Assembly (NCBI GenBank): GCA_002308515.1
Contig: DBVN01000085.1
Location: forward strand, 38,136 to 49,643
Origin: Verrucomicrobia bacterium UBA1263
GTDB taxonomy: Bacteria; Verrucomicrobiota; Verrucomicrobiia; Limisphaerales; UBA1412
DNA: 11,508 bases
Reading direction: 5' to 3'
The notes under the pieces were generated by a model. It had not been told where the DNA came from. It saw only the letters and a list, made by a program, of their open reading frames with translations, and ran no database searches. Shown here one piece after another: positions 1 through 6,450 of the stretch; position 1 is the stretch's first letter, and every line of letters begins with the position of its first letter. The position numbers were made by a program, and so were the translations under genes.

Positions 1-701
1 TTCACCGCCACCGCCGTATCGCCGGGGATCGTTTCCGGACGTGTCGTCGCGATCGTCAGGAATGTACCGGGCTCTTCCGCCACTTCCACCTGGAAGTAAT
101 ACAGCTTGCCGTTCTGAGGCTTCATGATCACCTCTTCATCAGACAACGCTGTCAGCGAGACCGGACACCAGTTCACCATCCGCTTGCCTTTATAAATAAG
201 ACCTTTATTGTAAAGATCCACAAAAACCTCGGCCACTTTCTTGGAATAGCGCTCGTCCATCGTAAAGCGCTCGCGTGTCCAGTCGCAGGAACAGCCCAGC
301 TTCTTCAGCTGATTGATGATGATGCCGCCGTGCTTTTCTTTCCATTTCCAAACGCGCTCCACAAACTTCTCGCGGCCCAGGTCATGACGCGTCAGATGTT
401 CTTCTTTCTTCAGACGCTTTTCGACCACCACCTGAGTGGCAATACCCGCGTGATCTGTTCCCGGCAGCCACAAAACCTCAAAACCCTGCATACGGGCACG
501 GCGGGCCAGAATATCCTGGATCGTATTGTTCAGCACGTGTCCCAAGTGAAGGATGCCCGTCACATTCGGCGGCGGGATCACCATCGAAAAAGCGGGCTTG
601 CTGGATGCCGCGTCCGCGGTAAAACATCCCTCTTTGTTCCAAAAATCATACCACTTAGCCTCCACACTCTGGGGCTCATACGCTTTAGGTATCTCTGTCA
701 T
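1..701 (-). CDS. valS: Valyl-tRNA synthetase, N-terminal part (cut by window edge)
   Basis: This class I aminoacyl-tRNA synthetase charges tRNA-Val with valine in the cytoplasm. About 233 codons are visible, read leftwards from ATG at 699-701; the rest lies beyond base 1. The ValRS form of the HIGH signature, PPPNVTGILHLGH, is at residues 43-55. It is followed by the conserved GTDHAGIATQ stretch, and near the visible end by TIATTRPET, the start of the CP1 editing domain that hydrolyses mischarged Thr-tRNA. The N-terminal KAYEPQSVEAKWYDFW is typical of the family. The start is chosen because homology begins immediately after it; only a weak purine tract (AAAGAGA) precedes it. The gene is divergent from the heptose genes, with 185 bases between the two starts. 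The identification is firm; the C-terminal KMSKS loop and anticodon domain cannot be assessed. Confidence 0.97.
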   Translation of the reverse strand, partial: MTEIPKAYEPQSVEAKWYDFWNKEGCFTADAASSKPAFSMVIPPPNVTGILHLGHVLNNTIQDILARRARMQGFEVLWLPGTDHAGIATQVVVEKRLKKEEHLTRHDLGREKFVERVWKWKEKHGGIIINQLKKLGCSCDWTRERFTMDERYSKKVAEVFVDLYNKGLIYKGKRMVNWCPVSLTALSDEEVIMKPQNGKLYYFQVEVAEEPGTFLTIATTRPETIPGDTAVAV

Positions 702-886
702 GTCTATTCTCTTTAAAATTCTGCGTTACTCCGAAAAGCAGCGCGGCCGTCCTTAGTCTATCCTCCTTTACCGCAAAAAACAACCCTATAAAAGCGCTCT
801 CCGCTTGAAAACCTTCTCCGATCCCGTTATTCTTCTTGGGAAACCCGACCACTGAATCGGGAACCGTAAACAAACTTGATCGCGCT
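702..886. other. Divergent intergenic region between valS and the heptose kinase gene
   Basis: This stretch must hold the promoters of both divergent genes, but neither shows a clear -35/-10 pair. A small stem, CCCGA (844-848) with TCGGG (857-861), lies 26 bases before the kinase start and could fold in its 5' leader. On the minus strand an AAAGGAGG-like purine tract occurs near 765-772 but has no start codon at proper distance, so it is not evidence for a gene. No small ORF here looks real. Confidence 0.5.
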
Positions 887-1918
887 ATGAATACGACTTT
901 GACAAACAGCCCTCTTTCCCGCGCACGCGCCGCCGAGATCCTGAACGCGCTGACTTCCTCTCATATCCTGGTCATTGGCGACATCATCCTCGACCGCTAC
1001 ATCTGGGGCAATGTTCAGCGTATCAGCCCGGAAGCTCCTGTCCCCATTGTACATATCAATAAAGAGACCTCCGTTCCCGGCGGTGCCGCTAATGTGGCCC
1101 GCAACCTGGCAGAGCTCCGTGTTCCCGTCACTCTGGCCGGTGCTGTCGGTCGTGACGAGATGGGAGCCTGTGTCAAACGTCTTCTGGAACAAAACAAAGT
1201 CCAAACCAACATTTTACAGGAGATTTTGGACTATCCCACTTCTACCAAGACCCGCATCCTGGCCTCACGGCAGCAGCTCCTTCGTCTCGACGCGGAAGCC
1301 CCTCTCTCTCTGGATCCTTTGACCTTGGAGCAAGCCAAAGCGAATATCCTTCGGGTCCTACCTCAAGTCCGGGCCGTCATTGTCGCGGATTATAACAAAG
1401 GTCTTATCAATCAGGAATTTCTCGACTTTATTAAAACTCAGTGCGCACAACACAAGATCTGGCTGAGCATGGATCCCAAGCCCTCCCACCTGCTGGACCT
1501 CAGCGGTGTAAATTTGATCACGCCCAACCGCAAAGAAGCCTTTGAACTGGCACAGATCCCCGACACAGCCTCGTCCGCGCAGCCTCCGCTTCAGGACACA
1601 AAACTCCTCCAGGTGGCACAGATCCTTCTTCGGAACTGCGCACCGGCTAATATTCTTATTACCCTCGGCGAACACGGAATGCTCCTCTGTCGTCAGGATC
1701 AGCCGCCGATCCACATACCCACCTTTGCCAGAGAAGTTTTTGACGTTTCCGGCGCGGGAGATACCGTTATTGCCGCTCTGACCGCCGCCATCACGACCGG
1801 AGCCTCTCTGCAGGAAGCCGCCATCCTGGCCAACCATGCCGCCGGAGTCGTTGTCGCCAAAGTCGGCACCGCGACCGCAAACCCCGAAGAGATATTGGAA
1901 ATCCTTCCACAAGAATAA
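887..1918 (+). CDS. rfaE1: D-glycero-beta-D-manno-heptose-7-phosphate kinase (monofunctional, PfkB family)
   Basis: The enzyme phosphorylates D-glycero-D-manno-heptose 7-phosphate at O1 to give the 1,7-bisphosphate, a step in ADP-heptose synthesis for the LPS inner core. The protein is 343 aa. The ribokinase/PfkB fold starts at ILVIGDIILDRY (27-38), followed by the RfaE-type block RISPEAPVPIV, the sugar-binding signature PGGAANVARNL (64-74), RQQLLRLD, and the ATP/catalytic signature DVSGAGDT (286-293), in which D292 is the likely catalytic base. The bifunctional E. coli HldE is about 475 aa; here the C-terminal nucleotidyltransferase half is absent, so a separate RfaE2-type gene must lie elsewhere. 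ATG 887 is chosen over an in-frame TTG at 836 because it leaves a normal short lead before the fold; neither start has a Shine-Dalgarno site. The phosphatase for its product follows 5 bases downstream. Confidence 0.93.
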   Translation: MNTTLTNSPLSRARAAEILNALTSSHILVIGDIILDRYIWGNVQRISPEAPVPIVHINKETSVPGGAANVARNLAELRVPVTLAGAVGRDEMGACVKRLLEQNKVQTNILQEILDYPTSTKTRILASRQQLLRLDAEAPLSLDPLTLEQAKANILRVLPQVRAVIVADYNKGLINQEFLDFIKTQCAQHKIWLSMDPKPSHLLDLSGVNLITPNRKEAFELAQIPDTASSAQPPLQDTKLLQVAQILLRNCAPANILITLGEHGMLLCRQDQPPIHIPTFAREVFDVSGAGDTVIAALTAAITTGASLQEAAILANHAAGVVVAKVGTATANPEEILEILPQE

Positions 1919-1923
1919 AAAAC

Positions 1924-2475
1924 ATGAGACCTGCCGTTTTTCTGGATCGTGATGGTACCATCAACGAAGATCTGCATTACCTGCATGAACCGGAGAAAGT
2001 TATCCTCTGTCCTCATGCCGGAGAGGCACTCCAGCGACTCCAACAGGCCGGTTATGCGCTCATCGTCATCACCAACCAGTCCGGGGTAGGCCGCGGCTAC
2101 TTTCCCATCGAAGACGTTCACGCCGTCAACGACCGACTCTCCGACATCCTTCAGCCCTGGGGCGTTCAGATCCTCAAATACTACATCGCTCCCGAAGCTC
2201 CCGACCAGCCCTCCATCGGACGCAAGCCTCAGCCCGCCTTCATCTTCCAGGCCAGAGACGAATTCGACTTGGACCTCGCCCGATCCTACTTCATCGGCGA
2301 CAAACAAGTGGACCTCCAAACCGGCTGGAACGCCGGACTCAAAGCCTCCATCCTCGTCCGCACCGGCAAAGGCCGCCGCGAAGAGCAAACCTATCCCGAA
2401 CTTTCCCAAAAAGCCTGTATCTGCGACCACCTGCTGGAAGCCGCGCACTGCATCCTTTCCTCAAAAACGACTTGA
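1924..2475 (+). CDS. gmhB: D-glycero-D-manno-heptose 1,7-bisphosphate 7-phosphatase (HAD family)
   Basis: The enzyme removes the 7-phosphate from heptose 1,7-bisphosphate, the step after the kinase encoded just upstream. The protein is 183 aa, usual for GmhB. HAD motif I is DRDGT (8-12; D8 nucleophile, D10 acid/base), motif II is TNQSG (50-54), motif III is RKP (100-102), and motif IV is GDKQVD (125-130), with D126 and D130 placed for Mg2+ binding. Classic GmhB has a Cys/His zinc loop just before the RKP motif. Here that loop reads YYIAPEAPDQPSIGRKP and has no cysteine, so this is a zinc-less variant. The related histidinol-phosphate phosphatase shares the fold, but the kinase neighbour argues strongly for the heptose substrate. 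The gene starts 5 bases after the kinase stop with no Shine-Dalgarno site, so its translation is probably coupled. Confidence 0.9.
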   Translation: MRPAVFLDRDGTINEDLHYLHEPEKVILCPHAGEALQRLQQAGYALIVITNQSGVGRGYFPIEDVHAVNDRLSDILQPWGVQILKYYIAPEAPDQPSIGRKPQPAFIFQARDEFDLDLARSYFIGDKQVDLQTGWNAGLKASILVRTGKGRREEQTYPELSQKACICDHLLEAAHCILSSKTT

Positions 2476-2545
2476 CCAGCAAAAGGATGATTTTCATAAT
2501 CTATTGAAAATAAAGAAATAAAAAAATTCACGCCACACCATCCTC

Positions 2546-2586
2546 AAAAAAACTCAATAAACCTCAACGAAAAGAGTTGTTTTTTT
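2546..2586 (+). terminator. Possible intrinsic terminator after gmhB
   Basis: AAAAAAACTC (2546-2555) can pair with GAGTT-G-TTTTTTT (2574-2586) with one bulged G, and a shorter CAAC/GTTG stem (2565-2568 with 2576-2579) ends in seven T. The stem is AT-rich and weak, but its place between the heptose genes and the tRNA promoter suits a terminator. Confidence 0.4.
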
Positions 2587-2605
2587 CGCCGCACCCCGCT
2601 ACTAT
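2578..2605 (+). promoter_or_regulatory. Candidate sigma70-type promoter of tRNA-Pro
   Basis: TTGTTT (2578-2583) and TACTAT (2600-2605) are separated by 16 bases and lie 38 bases before the tRNA. The predicted transcript start is near 2612, leaving a roughly 30-base 5' leader that contains a small hairpin, CAGCTC (2615-2620) with GAGCTG (2626-2631). The -35 match is moderate and overlaps the T-run of the proposed terminator. Confidence 0.4.
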
Positions 2606-2642
2606 CAACTCCGTCAGCTCTTCATGAGCTGTCCGACTTGGT

Positions 2643-2720
2643 CGGGGCGTAGCGTAGCCTGGCTAGCGCGTCTGAATGGGGTTCAGAAGGTCGAGAGTTC
2701 GAATCTCTCCGCCCCGACCA
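2643..2720 (+). tRNA. tRNA-Pro (anticodon GGG)
   Basis: A full cloverleaf can be drawn. The acceptor stem is CGGGGCG (2643-2649) with CGCCCCG (2710-2716), all seven pairs perfect. The D stem is 2652-2655 with 2666-2669. The anticodon stem is TCTGA (2671-2675) with TCAGA (2683-2687), with loop ATGGGGT (2676-2682) and anticodon GGG at 2678-2680. The T stem is GAGAG (2693-2697) with CTCTC (2705-2709) around TTCGAAT. The discriminator is A2717 and CCA (2718-2720) is encoded. The C1-G72 pair and A73 are hallmarks of bacterial tRNA-Pro. It reads CCC and, by wobble, CCU. The base composition drops sharply just after its 3' end, so it may mark the border of a transferred block. Confidence 0.95.
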
Positions 2721-2817
2721 TTTTGTTGTCTTTTTTTGGCTCATTCCTCTACTGATTATCAAATACTTACAAAGATTTTCTCTATTTTTCACAAAAAATC
2801 CGCCTCGTGTCATTATG

Positions 2818-2881
2818 TGTCAAAAAGTGGGTTTTTATGTCAAAAATCAGAAACAAATTCAGAAACAAAATCAGAAACACT
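2818..2881 (+). repeat. Short direct repeats downstream of tRNA-Pro
   Basis: TGTCAAAAA occurs at 2818-2826 and 2838-2846. Three 12-base units follow: ATCAGAAACAAA (2846-2857), TTCAGAAACAAA (2858-2869) and ATCAGAAACACT (2870-2881). They lie about 100-160 bases after the tRNA 3' end. Iterated short sites here could be recombinase arm sites or protein-binding iterons, but no integrase gene is visible, so the function is unknown. Confidence 0.7.
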
Positions 2882-3073
2882 TTTTATTTACCGGGAGCCC
2901 GACATGCCTCACATGCCAAAACAAAAACTGCTTTTAGACACTGTTTTGTTTTATTTGTCCGCAGAGTAACTCTCTGAATAACCGCCCCTCCGAAGAGGCA
3001 AATTTCCACAAGAAATGCCCCCAAACCATTCCTATTATCCCCTCTTTTCAATCAATTCCACACTCAAAACACA

Positions 3074-3094
3074 CCCTTTTTCACATCAAAAGGG
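3074..3094. repeat. Perfect 7-bp inverted repeat
   Basis: CCCTTTT (3074-3080) and AAAAGGG (3088-3094) form a perfect stem with the 7-base loop TCACATC. No T-run follows on either strand, so it is not a standard terminator. Confidence 0.6.
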
Positions 3095-3114
3095 CCCCAA
3101 TTCCCACCCTATAG

Positions 3115-3194
3115 CAGGAAATTTTGCCCCTATACTCCCCATTTAAGATAAGAAAATTTCTGAAAAATCATTAGAAACTCTCATTCTTAAATGG
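3115..3194. repeat. Two interleaved inverted repeats (pseudoknot-like arrangement)
   Basis: Pair A is GAAATTTT (3118-3125) with AAAATTTC (3153-3160), flanked by CAG before and TG after, so one bulged base extends it. Pair B is CCATTTAAGA (3139-3148) with TCTTAAATGG (3185-3194), ten perfect pairs. The left arm of B lies inside the loop of A and its right arm lies outside. As RNA this is the topology of an H-type pseudoknot or of two competing stems; as DNA it could be sites for dimeric proteins. The arms are AT-rich, so part of the pairing could be chance. Confidence 0.55.
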
Positions 3195-3222
3195 CAATTC
3201 TGAGACAATTCAAAAAAATTTA

Positions 3223-3276
3223 AAAAATTTTAAGGGATACCCCTATAGATGTCCTATCCCCTAGGATAAAATTTTT
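3223..3276. repeat. Nested inverted repeats with competing stems upstream of the cas promoter
   Basis: The outer arms AAAAATTTT (3223-3231) and AAAATTTTT (3268-3276) are perfect complements. Inside them GGGATA (3234-3239) pairs with TATCCC (3255-3260), while TATCC (3255-3259) can instead pair with GGATA (3264-3268) around a 4-base loop. The second choice would exclude the first. The element ends in five T, 20 bases before the -35 box of the cas promoter, and could be a terminator that insulates the operon or a regulatory switch. Confidence 0.5.
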
Positions 3277-3296
3277 CGCGTCTGGAGTGTTACCTC

Positions 3297-3323
3297 TTGA
3301 CAAGAAAACAGCGTTTTTATATT
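3297..3323 (+). promoter_or_regulatory. Candidate promoter of the cas operon
   Basis: A perfect -35 box TTGACA (3297-3302) is followed by TATATT (3318-3323; 15-base spacer), or alternatively TATTGT (3320-3325; 17-base spacer). The -35 lies inside a small odd palindrome, TCTTG-A-CAAGA (3295-3305). Transcription would begin near 3330, about 45 bases before the cas3 ATG. No other promoter of this quality is seen ahead of the operon. Confidence 0.6.
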
Positions 3324-3336
3324 GTACGGCTTGAGG

Positions 3337-3351
3337 TTATCAATGTGATAA
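3337..3351. promoter_or_regulatory. Operator-like perfect dyad in the cas leader
   Basis: TTATCA-ATG-TGATAA is a perfect 6+6 dyad with a 3-base centre, just downstream of the predicted transcription start and 24 bases before the cas3 ATG. Its position suits a repressor operator; as RNA it would be a weak small hairpin. The cognate protein is not in the window. Confidence 0.5.
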
Positions 3352-3375
3352 GCAATTAAAAGCAGAACAAGAAAA

Positions 3376-5745
3376 ATGTGTGAATATATAGCTCATATTA
3401 AAGGGAATAGAGTTCAAACCTGTACGGAACACTGCAGGCAAACGGGAGAATATACAGCATCCTTGTTAAAACCTCTTGGACTGGAGAAAACAGGTTATAT
3501 TTGCGGAATCACTCATGACTGTGGAAAATTCACGCAAGAGTTTCTTGATTATATCAACGCAGCTGCTAATGGGGAAGATGTTATAAGAGGAGAAGTTATA
3601 CATACATTTGCTGCTGTTCGTTTATTTTTGAATCAACACAGTTTATTTAACGAACATGCACAAGATGCTGATGAAAACAGAAATACGGTATGTGAAGTCC
3701 TTGCCTGTGCCGTAGGAAGTCATCATGGTCAATTTGATTGTTTTGATCCCAATCATAACTGTGGCTTTTCTCATAGATATGAAACACAGCCTGAATATGA
3801 TACACAAGCCATAGAACATTTTTTTGATCAAACTATTTCAAAGGAAGATTTCAACAATTTATTTTCTGAAGCAGAAAAAGAAATCTGTAACAAATTTGAA
3901 GAATTGGCAACATTATCTGAGTATAACAATGAAATTTATTTTCATGTTGGATTGTTAGTCAGATTGATCCAATCAGCCCTCATTGATAGCGATCGCCGAG
4001 ATACCGCCGAATTCAGTGAAGACCTTAAATATCCTGAAATTGGTAATATAGAAGAAATATGGTCAAACAGTCTTGAGTCATTAGAAAATAGACTTAATTC
4101 TTTCAATTCATGCACTCCTATCTGCAAAGCCAGAAGTGAAATATCCAATCTATGTAAACAAAACGCTGAGAAAGCAGAGGGTATCTATCGCCTGAATTTG
4201 CCTACCGGTGCCGGTAAAACACTATCTGGATTGAGATTTGCTTTAGCTCATGCAAAGACGCATAAAAAAGACAGAATTTTTTGCATTACTCCTCTTCTCA
4301 GCATCTTAGACCAAAACGCACAGGAAATTCGCAAGTCCATCAATAATGACGGCATTATTTTAGAGCATCATTCAAACATTATCACTGAATCAATGGATAT
4401 TGATGAATTAGATGAATATGAGTATTATACAGAAACATGGAATGCCCCTATCATCCTGACAACACTTGTCCAGTTTTTAAACGCTCTGTTCTCCGGGAAA
4501 ACATCATCTATCCGCAGGTTTCATTCTCTTTGTAATAGTGTTGTGATTATTGATGAAGTTCAAACTGTTCCTAACAAAATGCTTACACTCTTTAACCTGG
4601 CATTGAATTTTCTCGCAAAGATATGTCATGTCACCTTTGTACTTTGTTCGGCCACACAACCATGTCTTGAAGCAACAACCCACCCATTGATGGAAACACC
4701 CCAAGACATTATAACACCCAAGGAACTGGAAAAATATAAGGATATTTTCGCCAGAACCAAAATTGAACGAGCTGAGAACCTATCCCTTGAACAAATTCCG
4801 GAATTTCTCGAAGAACAAATCAAAGATTGCTCAAGTCTGCTGATTGTTTGTAACAAGAAAAAGGAATCAGAATACCTATACAGTCAACTTTCTGCAAAGA
4901 ATTACAAACGTTTTCATCTATCTGCGTCTATGTGCATGGCTCATAGAAAAAAGGTACTGGAACAAATCAAAGAATGCCTGAAAAAGAACGAGAAAGTGAT
5001 TTGTGTTTCAACTCAAGTCATTGAAGCAGGAGTTGATATCTCTTTTGCGAAAGCGATCCGCTTGTCCGCGGGGATTGACAGTATCGTGCAAACTGCCGGA
5101 AGATGCAACCGAAACGGGGAAAGTAAAGAACTTGCACCCGTTTACATACTTAATTGTACGGATGAAAATTTGGAATACCTCAGAGAAATACAAATGGCTA
5201 AAGATGCCACAGAGGAGTTATTGGCAGAATATGCTCAACACCCAGATCAATACAACAATGATATAAGTTCTACAGAATCTATCAATTATTACTATGAAAG
5301 ATTGTATAATGGCATGAATCAAAACTATCAGGATTTTTATTCTGATGATGTTAGACAAACAATCTATTCATTATTATCTGAAAACGATGGCTACAGAGAC
5401 GATAACGCGTTACCACTCTATGTAGGACAGGCTTTTAAAACAGCTGGTAGAGCCTTTAAAGTTTTTGATACTGAACAACAAAGTATCATTGTCCCTTATG
5501 AAGAAGGAGAAGAGATAATCAATGAATTACAAGCTGAAGGAATCGAATATGATCCTAAACGCATGAGATCCCTTCTCAATAGAGCAAAACCTTATACAAT
5601 CTCTGTTTTCTTAGAACAACTGGGGGATGATGTCATTTATAAAGTATGTGATGGAAAAGTGAATATTTTAAGCCCAGAATGCTATGACGAAAACACAGGT
5701 TTAACAAGACAAAATGGAAATTTATGGAACACCCTAATATTGTAG
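3376..5745 (+). CDS. cas3: CRISPR-associated nuclease-helicase Cas3 (type I-C)
   Basis: Cas3 is recruited by target-bound Cascade and unwinds and degrades the target DNA. The protein is 789 aa with all expected blocks in order. The N-terminal HD nuclease has H19, H47-D48 (motif THDCGK), H76 and H116-H117 as metal ligands. The SF2 helicase follows: Walker A PTGAGKT (276-282), motif II DEVQ (393-396), SAT (425-427), motif V STQVIEAGVD (545-554), and motif VI QTAGRCNR (572-579). The C-terminal accessory domain fills the rest. No inactivating change is seen. ATG 3376 is chosen because the HD domain begins directly after it; the upstream sequence is A-rich without a good Shine-Dalgarno site. It is the first gene of the operon, and its end overlaps cas5c by 22 bases, suggesting translational coupling. 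Base composition is much more AT-rich than in the genes left of the tRNA. Confidence 0.97.
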   Translation: MCEYIAHIKGNRVQTCTEHCRQTGEYTASLLKPLGLEKTGYICGITHDCGKFTQEFLDYINAAANGEDVIRGEVIHTFAAVRLFLNQHSLFNEHAQDADENRNTVCEVLACAVGSHHGQFDCFDPNHNCGFSHRYETQPEYDTQAIEHFFDQTISKEDFNNLFSEAEKEICNKFEELATLSEYNNEIYFHVGLLVRLIQSALIDSDRRDTAEFSEDLKYPEIGNIEEIWSNSLESLENRLNSFNSCTPICKARSEISNLCKQNAEKAEGIYRLNLPTGAGKTLSGLRFALAHAKTHKKDRIFCITPLLSILDQNAQEIRKSINNDGIILEHHSNIITESMDIDELDEYEYYTETWNAPIILTTLVQFLNALFSGKTSSIRRFHSLCNSVVIIDEVQTVPNKMLTLFNLALNFLAKICHVTFVLCSATQPCLEATTHPLMETPQDIITPKELEKYKDIFARTKIERAENLSLEQIPEFLEEQIKDCSSLLIVCNKKKESEYLYSQLSAKNYKRFHLSASMCMAHRKKVLEQIKECLKKNEKVICVSTQVIEAGVDISFAKAIRLSAGIDSIVQTAGRCNRNGESKELAPVYILNCTDENLEYLREIQMAKDATEELLAEYAQHPDQYNNDISSTESINYYYERLYNGMNQNYQDFYSDDVRQTIYSLLSENDGYRDDNALPLYVGQAFKTAGRAFKVFDTEQQSIIVPYEEGEEIINELQAEGIEYDPKRMRSLLNRAKPYTISVFLEQLGDDVIYKVCDGKVNILSPECYDENTGLTRQNGNLWNTLIL

Positions 5746-6449
5746 AATTTCAGGTAACCGGAATGTATGCATTGTTTTCCGATCCTATAACACGTATAGG
5801 CGGAGAAAAGTGCAGCTATCAAATTCCGACTTATGAAGCCCTGAAAGGCATCCTTGCATCAGTGTACTGGAAACCAACGATCATCTGGTATATTGATAAA
5901 GTTCGAGTAATGAATCAGATTCAAACCGAAACCAAAGGAATCCGTCCAATCAAGTATAGCGAAGGAGGCAATAACCTCTCTTACTATACATATCTAAAAG
6001 ATTGCAAGTATCAGGTACAAGCACATTTTGAATGGAATGAGAATCGTCCTGATCTGAAAGAAGATCGTAATAAAAATAAACATCTTAGCATAGCTAAACG
6101 CATGATTGAAAAAGGTGGCCGTAGAGACATATTTCTGGGAACACGGGAATGCCAAGGTTATGTAGAACCCTGTAAATTCGGTAATGAAAAAGGCTATTAC
6201 GATGACTTAGCTGAATTGGGATTCGGATTAATGTATCATGGAATCACTTATCCTGATGAAGCATATTCGAAAGAAACTAAAGAAAAAATGACAGTTAATT
6301 TCTGGAACCCCATTATGAAAAAAGGAATTATTGAATTTCCAAGACCTGAAAGCTGTCCTTACCATAAAACAATTCGCAGTATGCAGATGAAGCTATTTGA
6401 AGATCAAACAAATTTCATTGGTCTGAAAGAATTTGAGGAGGATAAATAA
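5724..6449 (+). CDS. cas5c: Cas5c (Cas5d), Cascade subunit and pre-crRNA endoribonuclease
   Basis: In type I-C, which lacks Cas6, Cas5c cuts pre-crRNA at the base of the repeat hairpin and stays on the 5' handle as a Cascade subunit. The protein is 241 aa, normal for the family. Recognisable blocks are YALFSDPITRIGGEK (15-29), PTYEALKGIL, SVYWKPT, KGIRPI, and GGRRDIFLGTRECQGYVEPC. The residues matching the catalytic triad described for Bacillus halodurans Cas5d (Y46, K116, H117) appear to be Y48, K119 and H120, so RNA cleavage should be intact. Alignment by eye is close over the whole length. The start overlaps the end of cas3 by 22 bases and has no clear Shine-Dalgarno site. The stop TAA is followed one base later by the cas8c ATG. 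Confidence 0.96.
   Translation: MEHPNIVEFQVTGMYALFSDPITRIGGEKCSYQIPTYEALKGILASVYWKPTIIWYIDKVRVMNQIQTETKGIRPIKYSEGGNNLSYYTYLKDCKYQVQAHFEWNENRPDLKEDRNKNKHLSIAKRMIEKGGRRDIFLGTRECQGYVEPCKFGNEKGYYDDLAELGFGLMYHGITYPDEAYSKETKEKMTVNFWNPIMKKGIIEFPRPESCPYHKTIRSMQMKLFEDQTNFIGLKEFEEDK
6436..6441 (+). promoter_or_regulatory. Strong Shine-Dalgarno site of cas8c
   Basis: AGGAGG lies 9 bases before ATG 6451, inside the last codons of cas5c. It fixes the cas8c start and rules against an in-frame TTG at 6433 that overlaps the site itself. Confidence 0.85.
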
Positions 6450-6450
6450 T

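Larger units (their letters stand above)
2721..3375. other. Long AT-rich intergenic region between tRNA-Pro and cas3
   Basis: These 655 bases hold no convincing protein gene. From left to right: a T-rich tract directly after the tRNA (seven T at 2731-2737); two copies of TGTCAAAAA 20 bases apart; three 12-base tandem copies; a 21-codon mini-ORF at 2904-2969 with GGGAG six bases before its ATG, which resembles nothing recognised; a nearly G-free stretch on the plus strand from about 2980 to 3090; a series of inverted repeats between 3074 and 3276; and the cas promoter with a perfect dyad. The density of paired arms suggests a structured regulatory RNA, operator DNA, or the remains of a mobile-element end. 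No repeat-spacer array is present here. Confidence 0.7.

Noticed and set aside
765..772. AAAGGAGG on the minus strand upstream of valS
   Set aside because: No ATG, GTG or TTG lies at a working distance with an open frame, so it does not mark a gene or leader peptide.
836..886. Upstream TTG as start of the heptose kinase
   Set aside because: It adds 17 residues with no family similarity and has no Shine-Dalgarno site; ATG 887 gives a normal N-terminus.
1699..2448. A 249-codon open frame on the minus strand opposite rfaE1 and gmhB
   Set aside because: It is the antisense shadow of two well-recognised genes in GC-rich DNA, and its protein shows no family motif.
2503..2509. ATTGAAA, similar to the end of I-C repeats, just after gmhB
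   Set aside because: Seven AT-rich bases with no hairpin beside them; expected by chance.
2904..2969. A 21-codon ORF with GGGAG six bases upstream
   Set aside because: It is short, matches nothing recognised, and sits in AT-rich DNA where such ORFs arise by chance; kept only as a remark in the intergenic entry.
2676..2969. A 97-codon open frame running through the tRNA
   Set aside because: Its first half is the tRNA gene itself, and the rest reads through 12-base tandem repeats.
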